Of a DNA stretch of 64,000 bases, positions 1 to 14,000 are shown piece after piece. This stretch comes from Lingula anatina (Eukaryota; Brachiopoda; Lingulata; Lingulida; Lingulidae). The position numbers and the translations under genes are program-made. The stretch covers positions 76,764-140,763 of the forward strand of contig NW_019776179.1 of NCBI RefSeq assembly GCF_001039355.2. The letters are read 5' to 3'. The first letter of the stretch is position 1. The number at the start of each line of letters is the position of its first letter. Below the pieces are notes generated by a model. The model did no database searches. It had not been told where the DNA came from and worked only from the letters and a program-made list of their open reading frames with translations.

Positions 1-3000
1 GTGTGTCACGCTATTAGTCTATCTTTTGTGTGCTTAAAAATAGAGTTTGAATGAGCTTGTAACTTTACACCAAATTAAAAAAAAAAAGTAGCGTCAGTGC
101 TTTTAAGTTTTTCCGTCTTCCTTTGCGTCTTAGAAATACGAGAATGTGGCTATAATGATTTTATCACGCAAAGCAGTGTTTACTTTACTCACGCCGAAAT
201 GCTATAGATTGCCTTTCATTGTATGGTTAATTTGAAACTCCAGAGGCTAATGTATTCATTTCAATTTTTCTAAACGATTAAACATCTTCTAGATGTATGC
301 GTTTGTGTCTCGATATGTTTGGCATGATATCATGTGTTCTTCTCTGCCCATTTATTACCCGAAGTGCAGTCAAGCAGGTAGATTGGTCGTAGAATTTTTA
401 GAATTTTTTTCTGAATATCTTAATCTTCTAACAGTGTCAGGAGCACAGTTTTAAAGAGGCAGAGAGGAGGAAGTGCTGGTAGCATTTAACGAACCCATTA
501 TATATGTCTTTTTAAATGACTCAGAAAAATCGTTTAAAATGATTCAAACTTTACCTTTCGCCCCCACAAGCAACTATTTTTATCCATTCCAAACACCTGT
601 TTACGTGTACTCGGTTGCATTCTATCATAGGGGATAAATGAACATGATGAACCCATCTGTGTACTCGAACGAAAGTGAGCGGTGAGACGTAAACTACGAA
701 CATTTGTATTAGGAACTCATCCGTCCATATTTTGTGTATTGATTCCCTATAGGATTTATATTGAGATAGCGGCTTTGACAGTAACACACTGATTACGAAG
801 CTGTTTCTGTACTATTCCAGACATGTCTGCGCGGTTTAAAATCAAATATCTGTCGTATAATTGTGTCTGAGCGACAGTGGATAATATATTAATGGTACTT
901 GCCTGGAGTTTGCCAGTGAATTAGGGGAAGAGGGTATAAGTGCTCGGTTCTCACGACTCTCTTTTCTTGGGTTATTGGCATGGAAAACGTTAAGGTCAGA
1001 CGGTCAATAAAAATGGGCAGTTAAACTGTATTTATGTAACGTATCAAGTGAATAATCGTTATTTTAGTTTAGCTGTATGAAGTTAGCACTGGTATTGGCG
1101 TTTTTATATTTTCACGATTTCTTTTGCCTGTATATTATTTTCTTACAGTATTCAAAATGATATGCTCCTTCATACGCAGGTCATACTATGACCTAATTAG
1201 GCGTCTTAATCTTTTATGTATACTATTTTCCTTATACCATTACTACAAAACGTGTCACGACATAACATGTGCGCCTTGTCATTTCCATTAACTGAATTAG
1301 AATGTTTATTTCTGTGGCGATAGCAAGCGTTTTTTTTTTTTTTTACGTTGCCTTGTTACGCAATGGAAGGCGTTTTAATTCAATTTCCTGATTCTACGAA
1401 CCGTACAGATAAATTTGCGACAGAGAGCAAATCACCATGCCAGTTAGATAAAAGCGATTATTAAGTCGCCTGACGCAATATAAAAATTATTGCTGGTAAA
1501 AGCACGCATCGTTTCGTAATAAGTGTAATGAAATGTGAATTGTTGTTTAAACTCCCCATCCTTTATAGTCAGTGACAGTGTAAAAGTTTTTAGGCCAGGT
1601 GTGGGAGAGAGATAGCTTTAAAGCAATTTAGTGTTCCCTACGTCCAGAATTGCTACATTGTAGTGTATTTTAGGTTATTCCAAAGGTGTTTGGGGAAAAA
1701 TGGCTTTCATATTTGAATGAAAAAAAGTAAGTTAGCGGGACAAAAGGGGAATTATGATGAGGATGTGTGATAGAAGAGAAAAAATGTCCTTGTACCGTAT
1801 ATGAATATACAGGCACTTATATGTCTGCAGGCGCGCGCTCGCACGCACGAACACCCGTACATGCAAACATGGCACACCTGCACACCCCCCCACACACACA
1901 CACACACATACACGCCTACGCATAATCGAATTAACATTGCAGGAGATCATTTGAAAACAAACAACATATTTGCATGCACACAAATATGTTCAAGGCTGCA
2001 CAGTTGTGTTTTTTAATGAATATATGTACCGTATGCCGATATAACGCCATGGGCTATGTACATGCATAGGCGCAGGTGACTTCGTGACATTGTATATTTC
2101 CTGGAATCAGAAAATCACTACTATGATTATAAAATCGGCGTGTAGTTATCAGTCAGAAAAGATTGTTGACAAAGAACATCGTTTGTAAAACATGATACAC
2201 ATTTTAGTTGTCATAGAAACACATCTCGTTATACTCTCTGACACGGTTTCATGGCACTGAACGATTTATGGTGCTGCTGCCTGAGCAGAATTATCACAGT
2301 TACAAATACTGGAGCTAGCCACAAATCCGTCTATATATTAACGTAGCCAATATTTTTCTTGTATCCTGAGAATATTTACCTCATCAAATACTTATGGTCT
2401 CCTTCTTTCTCCTGTTAATGATTAACTACAGTATTGACGCAGTTAGATTGCGAATTTAATGGCTGTGTAACTCGGAATAAATACATATTAACTGGTATCA
2501 GGCTGCCATGCATAGTATTTATAGCTCGATATCTATGTTGAAAATAAGACAAAACTAGAATCTGTAACACTTGTCTTTAAATTGGAGTTAGCGTTAACCG
2601 GCAATAATTTGACTCTACAGTGCTCCCTACTGTATTGGTGGCGTCTTGTTTTTTTCTTTGTGCAGTTTATCTTGTTAGGCTGATTTACGTTGAATACCTC
2701 GTATTTGATTTCTAAAAATGTATAATACATGTGTACGCCTTGATGTAAGTCTAGGTGTACCAAACCCATCTTTTTCTAACAAAAAAAAAAAAAAAAAAAA
2801 AAAAACGCGAAACCTTCTTGTGTACCTCTTCAGGTGTGTCGTGGCAAATACTATAACCCTCCTGTCTTCCCGAGCTTCCAATTGTTTTTCCTTAACGCCC
2901 AAGCTAACTCTGGCTAGGAAAATATTAAAGGCAAATAATTCCGATCCATTTCAAATGACAAATGGATACGGGTAATGGTATGGAAAATCTGATTCATCAA

Positions 3001-3632
3001 CCAACTAAGATCTGACAATAGGCAATTCCATATATTACACGAAATATGGTGGTGAATAATGAATAAGTTGACTAGCAGGAAGAGTTAGCAGACACACTCG
3101 AAGGCCCGAATTTGAAAAAAAAAAAAAAAACAATAGAATACCATTTCTAATGAAAATGTTCAACATATGCTTATCACATTGGTACAACTCAAATGAAAAA
3201 TGGCAAAAAGTGAAGCAGGAACATTACTGTTTCTATCAGACCCATTTAAATTCCCACTAGATGTCTTTACAAGATTTTATACACTACCGATGTAAATATA
3301 AAGCGACCGCTTTTGTCTCTTAACAGTAACAATGCTCGCGTTATTTCTTATGGTATAGTACATTGTGTCATGAAGAGCTGCCGTTTAAGCTCTATGGAAT
3401 TGTACAGTTTACCATTGGAGGCGTAACGCTAATCACGCATTTGCTTGTGTAATGTACATTACGTTGTAAAGAGTTGCTGTTTTATTTTATGGAACTCTGT
3501 CATTGGAGGCGTGATGTCCTATAGGGATACCGCGTAATGTATTTTATATAGCCATAGGCTAAGAAGCTCACCGAATCTATGTTTTGTTCTAAAAGGAGAG
3601 GAGACTCAAATCTAAGTATGAGATTATTTTTG

Positions 3633-3672
<40 letters not shown>

Positions 3673-5523
3673 ATTGAGAATTCATATACATACATATACT
3701 TACTTTTTATAAAACACATACCTTTTTGTTCTGTGACGGCGGTATCGATATAGCCCAATATGAAGGACAGTCCAGGTAATATTTTCTGAATTCGTCAACA
3801 TCACACGGTTGGTAGCATATTTGGAAATTAACATAATACTCAAAAAGACTGGGCATAATTGTACCATGTATACAGCTGTTCACGATAAACAATTGAGTGT
3901 TAAAACCAAATCAAATGTCTTTTAGGATCACCCAAAACAGTGTATCCCATAAGATTCATTTTGAGGAAATTGCAGTAGAATCTCCCTAAAGCTTATGCTC
4001 TGGTAAGACTGGGTCGAAAGATCACCTGCTACAAAACATATCATTAAAAGTACTAGTTCGTCTATTGCAAACATCAAGATCGATTCTTTGTTCCTTTCTC
4101 CCGTTATGTTTTCTGGCAGGCAAGGGCCTGTTAGATTGATCACCAACCAGCGTTGAGTAGTGACCAAAATTGAAACGTACGAAGCAATGAACACAATTGA
4201 TTATCGCAATGTCTGCGTGATCACGATGTTGTAAAAAATGGGGGGAAATGATAATGACTTGAAGCATCATTATAACCACCACTTCATTCTTAAATATCTC
4301 TCTCTCTCTCTCTCTCTCTCTCTCAGAAAGCATAGTAACATACAATGGCAACAATTGTATCTGTTTAAGCGAAACTTACTAGACCCTATTATTATAGTAC
4401 CTTTAATTTTCGGTACATAAGAGATTTCAAAAATAATTACTTGGATATAGAGCAGATTTACATATACTTAGTGTAAATCTATCCATGCCATCGCTCCTCA
4501 ATTATTTTCATGCCAGACACCGGATACTCTAGACTAAAATTAACGGGCAACAATGAGGGATAAAATGGTAATTTTTCCCCCAAAGAAACATCTTTATTTC
4601 ACGCCAAAATAGATAAGATTAGCTTACAAAGAAAGTCCGAAGACAAGCAGGAATATAAAAAAATCGATACACCTATTTAAACTAGCAATGCACTGCCCAG
4701 TGAAACATTCCCAAATGGCAATCTTTGGGCCTTTTGTGGGTGTTAATGGCCTTTTATTTGTAACGTGGTGCTTGGCAATTTGCTGTTTTTATATTTGAAT
4801 TTCCAAGTATTATGTGTAACTGTGTGCAATACCGCAGTTTTCCTAGGAGCGACGTGCAGACTGCCCGTTAGTAAGGTCTAGTATAAAAACGGGAATGATG
4901 CAAAGCTTGTCTTGGGGCTTGTTTGTAAAAGAGACGAGGGAACGATACATCACAATGGCGGAAAGTGATTTTCAGTCTTTTAAAAATCCTCCCTTGTGTT
5001 TTTGTTTTTGTTTTTATTATCATTATTTTATTTATTTATTCATTTATTTATCTATTTATTTATTTTTTAGATGTACGTTTTTGTAGCTATTACATTTAAG
5101 GCACGAAAACAAAGTCGCGCCCTGCCACACTGGGGTACTGGTGGCAGTAGCACAACTGCCTCGTGAGAAACGTGAAATGTGTCATGGATTCTTACTTGAT
5201 AAGGCTGTATTCACCTGATCTACGCAGAGCTAATTGAGTCACGGTTCTTGCTAACTAGTTTTGTATTTCCCTCTAGTTGTCCGGGCACACCAGGACTGTA
5301 CTGTAGCCTGGGTTCTTGTAACACTGGCTTCTTGGAATGAACATACGCCTTCTTAACCTGCTTAGACGTGAGACGGGGTTAGAATAAAAACATGAATATC
5401 AATTGGATTTTAGTAATGAGAAGGAGGCGGCATTAATCGTCCTAACAATATGCAGTGACTGCATGTTCTGCTCGCGTCTTGTGGATTGTACTGCTGTTAT
5501 ATGTGGCATTCGTGGTGTGTGCA

Positions 5524-5559
<36 letters not shown>

Positions 5560-7970
5560 TGTGTGTGTGTGTGTGTGTGTGTGCGTGTGTGTGTTTGAGA
5601 GAGAGAAAAAGAGAGTGGGGTAGCACATACGATGACATTCGAGAACATCTCAACAGTAACATTTTCCCGAAGGCACACTTTCTTTTTTCTGTCTTATTTT
5701 TCCCTAAGGATTAATTTGATATAATATATACCTCCTGCTGTAGTCTGGCTCCTTTCCTTTGTACTTTATCGTTCACCCCCAAAAGATGCCATTTTTACTG
5801 AGTTTTCGATAATTGAAGCCGTGCTACGTAGAACCAGACACATTTCGTCTTTATTAACATCACTGAATGTGCTAGGGCAAGTGTAGCAGTTTGATAGCGA
5901 GTGTTCAATAAAAGAATCTCTCTTGAGACTGAGAAGAACTCTTCTACGTCTCATTACCATCTTAACTCAATTGAATTTCTTTACCAGCGTTTATACTGTG
6001 GAGAGAACAAAACCTTTAATGCGCATTTTAATTAGAAAATGCTTTTCTTTATTCCGTTGTCCTTTCGTGTTGACCTTGATCATTTACGTGTACATTTACG
6101 CATTGCAACTGAAATGTCGTATAGTTTCAGTATGTAAACTTTATTACGCTGGATAATGGTAAAATGATGAAAATTCTAAACATCTGTGTTAAGACTCCCT
6201 CACGGAGATGTCACTGAAAATGTCATACCATTAATATCTGTTTTGTCACTGTTGATAACGCGACCTCAACCCCCCCCCCCCCAGTTCCCCTACAGATGAA
6301 TTGCACACAATAAAAGCGGAAATTACTTGAAGATAAGTCCTGTTTTAAATGTCCTACTTCTACCACTAACGAAGGACAGAGCCCTGTATTAAGTCTTATC
6401 TTTTACGCGCCTGCACGAGTCGAAGCAACAACGAATTTAGCATTGCGTGTCTGTCACTAGTCAGTTTATCTTGTGTTATCGGCAGTGTGCGCCATCTATC
6501 GACTTCCTGTGAGTTTCTTTTCTCTATTTCATCGTTCTATTGGAGCAGTTAGCTGGCCTTGATGTTGAATTAAAGAAATGAGTTGTCTTTTTCATTTCAT
6601 AGTTTTACGTCTTCACACGTACCCTGATGTAAATCACTCTTTTATTGATTTTTTTTCTGATTACTGTATTTTAGATTTATTTGCAACAGTAATAGTTTTT
6701 TTTTATTATTTTGTATTATATATTTATTATTGTTGTGGAAAGCAATTTGCTACATGTGTGAATATGCTTGATAAGTAGCATTGCAAGAAATGTGACAAAT
6801 ACCAATGACTTTCAATGACTTAGAAAACGCAAAGAAAAAGCAGTAGGCTTAAGGAAAATATCCTAAGTACGAATATAATTTTTATGAAATGTATTAGTGG
6901 AATATTACATTCAACATTGCGTTTGCTGAGAGTAATTAACTCGGCTTAAGGGATTCATATCAAAGCTATGTCACGGTAGATGCTATTTTCTTCTAAAAAA
7001 TTGGGTGTCATTTATGGGGATCTTGACCCGAAATGTAATGTCCGTAATGACTTATTTAAGTATTATCCTGCAAAACTCATTGCTTCCTTTTAATGGAGAC
7101 TACCCCTCTAGGGGGCAATTGAGCATGTGCAGAATGCACATGTGCGTAAATAAGCTCTGGAGATTGTTGTCGCCATAAAATGTCGTTTGACTACGCCAAA
7201 CTTGCCTTTATTTTGTGAACGACACTTTCTGTCAGGAAATTGGCTCCACGCACTGTGGACACCGATATATTCTTCAAAACTGATTTGTTTTACCGCAGAA
7301 TCCCTATGTGCAGCACCTAGTAGTAGTTTACGCTGGAAGTTGCAGCATGGAAATGATAAAATTGATAAAATCAATCTCAGCAAGGCAATCCCTCTCGCGC
7401 TTGAGATCAAACACACGATCCGTTCATTTTGAGGATTATGACTAGTAGATCAAAAGGCACAGATCAACCGTATTGAGATGCGGTAAAATGAAATGATGTT
7501 GTCACTCAATAAAGTATATATTGTTTCATATACATGTTCTATTTTCCCGCCTGTATAGGCCTACTGCATGTACTTTTATTACAAATGTGGTCGACTTTTT
7601 CTGAAGTCATATGATGAAAGAAAAATATTACCAGTACTGGGTATCGTTGCTTGAAAGAGAAATATTGTTGAATGGGTCTCTCTCTCTCTCTCTCTCTCTC
7701 TTTTACACAGACACACAATTGAATTCCATAAACACATCAGTAGGTTTCGAGGCCAAACCTCGCAGAAGCTGTTATGAGTAATGGACATGTCAGTCGATTC
7801 CATCGGGAAGATGCTATCGTTTTGATCTAGTGCTCACACAACAATATTGAGAAAAGTAGAAAAAAGACTTCGTGTCTCTGGGAAATTTTTGCAATGTTTC
7901 TTGATTTTCTTCGTAGAAATATGTGATTTCAGAGCTTCAGTGATAAAGCACTACATTATGGTACATATGC

Positions 7971-8009
<39 letters not shown>

Positions 8010-10947
8010 GCTATTGAAGGTCACATAAGTTGTATGACCATTGGATCCGTGCGTATAGCAAGTATTAAAAAGAGCAGTCTAAGAGTAGTTAAAACTAACT
8101 ACTACACTTTTTATATAAGATCTTGGATCTGTTCTGGAACAATTTATCACCTCGGCGTTAATGGTCCACGATGAATCAAAACCGTTCTAGCAATTTATTT
8201 GCAGATACTCTCAATGGCCGCCATCGTTTCTGGACAGGATGCTCAAGACGCCTTGTGGCTAAAAAAGGACGTAAAGGCCACCAGCAATTTTTCATTCCTA
8301 CGCAACAGTACCGCCATTCATAACTATTAGCTGAACCGTTATAGGCCACAATTTTTGTTTTGTATTAGTATTATGATCTTTTATACCATTTGTGTTTGTC
8401 TTACACGCTTGCTTTGACTTTAAAACGAAATAGTTTCAATACCAATCGTCGAATGCATTGCTTTGATTCCGAAAATCTTCATGAATGTGATAAAATGCGA
8501 AATGTGAATGTTGAAATTTCCTGTAACAAAATAGCAGTTATTGTGTGAAAGGGGCGCGATTTATGATTCAATTAGGCAGTGTGAGATGTCAAGGTCATGC
8601 TGCCACCGAGGTCGAAAGCCGTTTTAATGACGAACGCGAAAGGGTACTTTGAGTTAAGTTAGTCTACAGATGTTAATTACCGGCTAATTGATTGTATTGA
8701 AATCTAATTTCTGGTATGATTATACAAAACATGTTTGATTTGATTAACCCCTAAGCTCTAAAACAGACTCGGGCACGGACAGGTATAAATTGACTGTTTG
8801 GGTGAGGTTTTTTATTATTTGCATCGTTTCAAACATCACATCAAAATTCACATTAAATCACCGTATATGGCTTTAAGAAATTATTCAGTTACCATAATGA
8901 TGCATCTTTGAATACCTACTATAAAGATATTTCATCTTGAAATTAGATCTTCATAGATGCATCGTTATGATAATTTATTTATATATAAACATCACCAAAC
9001 AAAAGCTTGCATCGTCAGTTGTACAATGTTTGGTACAGAGGTTTCGGAATATAGGCCTACATGTACATTTATTTAGATGCATACCATAGCATGGCAATAA
9101 TAATCTAAACAAGAATGTCATGCCAATAAGGAATTTAATTATAATGAATGATGGTAATTTGCGGGTATCAATTAGTTTAGTCGATCTCATTCCATAACAA
9201 GTGAACGCATAATTTGCAATTGCGCCTTGACGTATGCATAAATGTTATTTACTGTCCTCGTTCCAGAAAAAAATCCCCATTGTCCTTATTTCCCCCTGAA
9301 ATAATCGATCGCCACAGCGGGTCAACCCCGTTAGATACGTACATGAATCAATCCACTCGCCATAGTTCCTTGAGCAATACAATCATTTTGCTAAGATTGA
9401 GATTTGATTCCCTTTTGATACAGTGTATTATTGAAAAATAAAAAGAAATAAGGGAGACATTCAATTCGTCAAAGACACTGTCAGAAAAACCGAGCAATAA
9501 CAGCGTCAGTATCTGCGGTAAGAAAATGCGATAAGTTAGTGCTGCTTAAGTGATCGTGTTTGTTTGAAATCATTTATAGGTGTCATCCCCAGGATTTTCG
9601 TTTTAAATCGGATTTTAGTCCAAAAAAAAAGCAATTTTCTCCTACTTGCGAATCATTACTCGACCTTTACGTCCTTGCATTTGGATTTGATTGATTTTAT
9701 ACCATCTAAAGTTGAATGATTTAGTTCTAAATGACCGACCAGCTACTTAGATCGCCATTTCTGTTTGTACATTTTTAAAGAAAATATCGACATCCGGCAC
9801 TTTTATATTGTGGAATTTTATCGTTTTTTAAGGTCGGAATTGTGGAATGATAAGTGCATGTAGCTTTGTATTTTGACATAAAAATATGATTTTGAAACGG
9901 GGACAATATACCTTTGATTGTTGTAGACATGGAAGAACAACACAGTGTAGTCCGAAGGGTCTGTTTTCTATATACCTCAATTTGCCCAATGGTTATTTCT
10001 GATTCACACAGTGGAGACACTCCGCACAGTCTCTTGAGAATGAAAAAAAAATCTGAGGCGGCGTCCTTAACTAATGATGTTTTAAAGGGCTTAATCCATA
10101 ATTGATATTTGGAGACAGCACGAGGATGTAATAGCCACGCTCGGGAGTCGCAGGAGATGGAAGTACGCCGGAAATTACAGAGAATTGAGTAAAATTACTT
10201 AAGGTTTCGTGTTTGCTTGTGTGTCTTTGGGTGTGAGGCATAAGTCTTTATACACAAATTTATACATCTCATTTTAATTTATGCACATTTTGCATCAGCT
10301 ATGTATTCCATGGATTATTCGTTGTCTGTATTGTTGTCATGCCAGGTCCCTCCCATGTTTCAATTTTCACCGTACAATCCCTATAAGACATGCCTGTAGC
10401 CATAAAGCGATCATTAAAGACGAAAAAGAAGAAAAAAGCTCCTTGTTTTTGTTGCAGTGCCATTTCTTACAAGGTATTGCGTATCTTTACCTGGAAGCCT
10501 TTTTAAGATCTGCTAAAGTAGGTGTCTTTATAGTTATATATGGAGGTGCTGATTGAGGTAGATTCTTATGGAATTAAGAGACGTTGCCAAGGAGACAGCC
10601 GTGGCAGAATGTTAAGGCTACGGTGAGCAGAGTCACTTACTTGTGAACAAGGAATCGATAAGAAGTATATACCTGCAGCATTGGTCAAGGTGGGAAGGAA
10701 CTAGTTATCGAGTGAGGACGAAAAGGTGATCGCTTTCACCCTATTGACCACTTACGCGAACACTGGTGTGGGGGACGTGCGTTGGGAACTCCTACACCGT
10801 TCGCCATTCATGACGTTATTAGATTAAAATAAGAAAACGGTATTATCTAACGGATTATAAACATGGTCTGTGTACCTTCGTTGATGCCATTTCAAATACC
10901 AAGGCGCACGAGTGTTCTTATTCTACGTGGATGAACATAGAGCAAAC
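1..10947. other. Upstream non-coding region, no gene recognised
   Basis: I see no supportable coding exon in these 10.9 kb. The open frames are short, lack domain motifs and often run through microsatellites (TG at 3635-3670, CT near 4300, CT then TG at 5527-5595, CT near 7676 and 7977). The region is AT-rich with scattered poly-A/poly-T. It is either intergenic or holds the promoter and 5' untranslated exons of the GARNL3 gene that follows; nothing here distinguishes these. Confidence 0.5.
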
Positions 10948-11090
10948 ATGGAACCGATTCGAAGGACGTTTTCTGTGTCTACGCCGGTCAATGTAACGGC
11001 GAGGAGATTACTTTTTCACAGGTCAAAGCACAATTCTTTGGAAAAAAACTTGCTCGGAAATACGAAGTACCCACTATTGCGAACACAAAG
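10948..11090 (+). CDS. GARNL3: Candidate first coding exon of GARNL3
   Basis: An open frame from the ATG at 10948 ends at the donor AAAG|GTAGCC after 11090, leaving two bases (AG). The exon 2 acceptor at 12628 supplies T, giving Ser and then the frame that carries the conserved [10 protein letters not shown]. The 47-residue leader is basic and Ser-rich, which would suit an unstructured cytoplasmic N terminus. An in-frame ATG 12 codons upstream (10912) is an alternative start. Phase agreement alone would occur by chance one time in three and I see no family motif, so a different upstream exon remains possible. Confidence 0.45.
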
Positions 11091-14000
11091 GTAGCCAAAC
11101 CGTTCGCAGAATGTTGCTGTATTTTTGCTAAGTTTGGCTCTGTGATAGTAACGTAATATATTTCTACGATGAGATAACAGTTCGGTGTGTTTTGTGTAAA
11201 TACATGTATGTTGAATGGAATACCTTGTGAGTGAGAAAGATTTAATCTCTTAAGGAACGATCTACTTTTTCGCCATATATGTGTTTCGTGTTGTTATTTA
11301 GCATTTGTGAATTTGTTACGTGATCTAGCCAAGCATAGGGAGAAGAAAAAGATTATTGTGTTCTGATGTAGGAAAAAAACTTAACTTATATAACCAGATA
11401 CGACATAATGTAAATTAGGTCTACATGGCCTTCGCAAAATTATCCCACATAGGTATAACTTTCATTTAAATGTCTTCCTGAGCATTCTCACATTATGATG
11501 AATATTAATTAGAGGCGGGTTGTTTGAGTACTTAATATTTGGATATTTCAATTGTTAAGTAGCATAAATTAAATTATATTTGCAGTTTAATAATAATAAT
11601 AATAATAATAATATTTATTTCTTAAAACCGCACTACACTAGCGTCTCAGTGCTGTTTACAGGTAAAACTATTAGGATTACAACTTATTATATATATAATA
11701 AAAGCTAAGGTAAAAAAAAAAAAACAATTAAAATAATTAAAACTGGTTAAAATAGTAATGGTCTGAACAATAAAACTTTTTTTCTGATAAAATGAGAAGA
11801 TATTAATTAAAATACTGTGCAAATAAGAATGTTTTTAAATCTTTTTTAAAAACCTCAACACTGTCAATAGTCCGAATGTGTGAGGGTAATTGATTCCATA
11901 AAATTGGTGCTGAAATTGAAAATGCCCTGTGGCCGTAGGTTTTGGTTGTTTTTTTATTATCATTTCTGATAAAACAAGGAGTGGAGGTGGATCTGGTAGA
12001 CCTGGTGAGACTGGGTGTACTTGGATGTAGCATCGAGTTAAAATATGAGGGGCATTCACCTCTAGTGAATTTAAAAACAAACAACAGTAATTTAAAAACA
12101 ATTCTCTGTCGTACAGGAAGCCAATGTAGTTCGAATAAAATGGGTGAAATGTTTGATCTGAGAGGGATTTTGGTCAGTAGTCGTGCTGCAGCATTTTGGA
12201 CAGATTGCAATTTTTCAATTTGATAGGTAGGAAGACCATACAGTAGACTGTTTCCGTAGTCAAGATGTGAAGTTATAAAGGCATGGACAAGCCTCTCCAT
12301 TTGACTTTTATCAAGGATGTGGGATAGTTTGGAAATTTTTTTAAGACCATAGAAAGCGGCTTTGCATTTTTTGCTGATGTCGGCAGCCATATCGCACCTA
12401 TTATCAAAAATTACTCCAAGGTTCTTAACCTCATCTTTTAATGTTTACCTTTGTTGATTCAACGGTAATGGGCTAAAGTACTTGAGTGCGTTTTAAGTTG
12501 CACTATATTTATTATACAGATAAATACAAATATATGTATATCAGACAGGTGATGTGCGTTTGAAGTATTCTTTGTGAATATTGTTACATGTGTTAGATCG
12601 TAAGTAAGTGATTTATTTTCATTTCAGTTCTCCTGCTTCGGATTTGGCCGCCAGGCGGGGCATGTTCAGTAGAAAACATTATGGATCAGTAGAACTAGTA
12701 AGTCTCTCGCTTTCTCTCTCTCTTTCTCTCTCTCTCGTATAAACACTTGCAGTTTTTTTTTCTAAGACAGCTAAGGTATTGCCTTCATTTCTGTAAGTAA
12801 GTAAGTATCTCTCTCTCAACTTTATCCTTAGAACGGTTCCATTAAGCCTCTGGCGTTGTCTTAGACAATAATCACACGGATCAAGTCAATCTTAGCACCA
12901 CACGTAACGATGCACCGCTGCGAAATGACTTATACATTTACTTGTTTACATTCTCTCAATAATCGTTCTGAATCCCCATTCCCAAAGAAAGTACATATAA
13001 GTTTTGTTCATAATTTTAGCTCACCTCAAGTGAAAGTGAAGGGACCATCCACACTGCCGCGGGAAGATTCAGAATTGAGACTGGGGAGTTTGAACACGAT
13101 GAGGTAAGCTTTAGATTAGAAAATAATTGACGTCATGTGTAAGCGCTGTTGTTCGTTTATACTACATGTTGTAGATATCAGACTTCTATAACAGTTCCTG
13201 TATTATAATTATAAATAGGTTGTATTATAATTATTACAATTCTATAGTATGTAGTGGCATGGGTGCTTCTGTTTGCTTGTGTATGTAAAACTGTTTAGAG
13301 AAGAACTCGGTTATTTCCATGTTAACTCCGCAACCAGCCAAACCCATTCTTTCTACATATATGAAAGAAACACAAGACCGAAATCGATAATACTCACATA
13401 CGTACGTCTTCTGTGCAATTAAAAGGTACTAGAACATGTACAGATCCACTCACATAAAACACATCATAAACATACTTAATAGTCGATATATCGTTGCTAT
13501 GCAGTATATGGAAGCAACTCTTGATTCGGTGATTTGTATGTATATAATGGAAGTATATGTGGGATACTTGCATTGCATTGTGTCGCTTATTCCGGCTAAC
13601 CTGACATGGACATACGAATATGACGTTAGTACATTCATATAATATACATTTTTTGCGATAGTTTCAAGGCCAAAAAGAAGTGCTTTTTTCAATCTCAGAC
13701 CAAAATTTTGTCTTTGTATATGTATAATCTCCACTCTGCATCGAAATACACAATGGTACTTACCCTATTTTACTCTAATACCAGAATTCCATTTTAAGTT
13801 TGGTGAATTATGGACTGTTGTCTAAATACGTTGAACCTATCTGTACGGTGTGACTTACGTGGGTTGAATAAACCGTCTCATCGTACATTGGCACGTCTTT
13901 GAAAAAAAGGCCAATGACGTCACGCGTGCGCCCACCTGCGGACTCTCTCGATTGTGTGAAAATAAAACGCCAAGTGTGTAATCATCGGTAAAAAAGATTA

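Noticed and set aside
5403-5714. 103-codon frame with Ser-Leu and Cys-Val runs
   Set aside because: It is a translation of CT and TG microsatellites; the same applies to frames at 1732-2016, 4022-4354 and 28859-29277.
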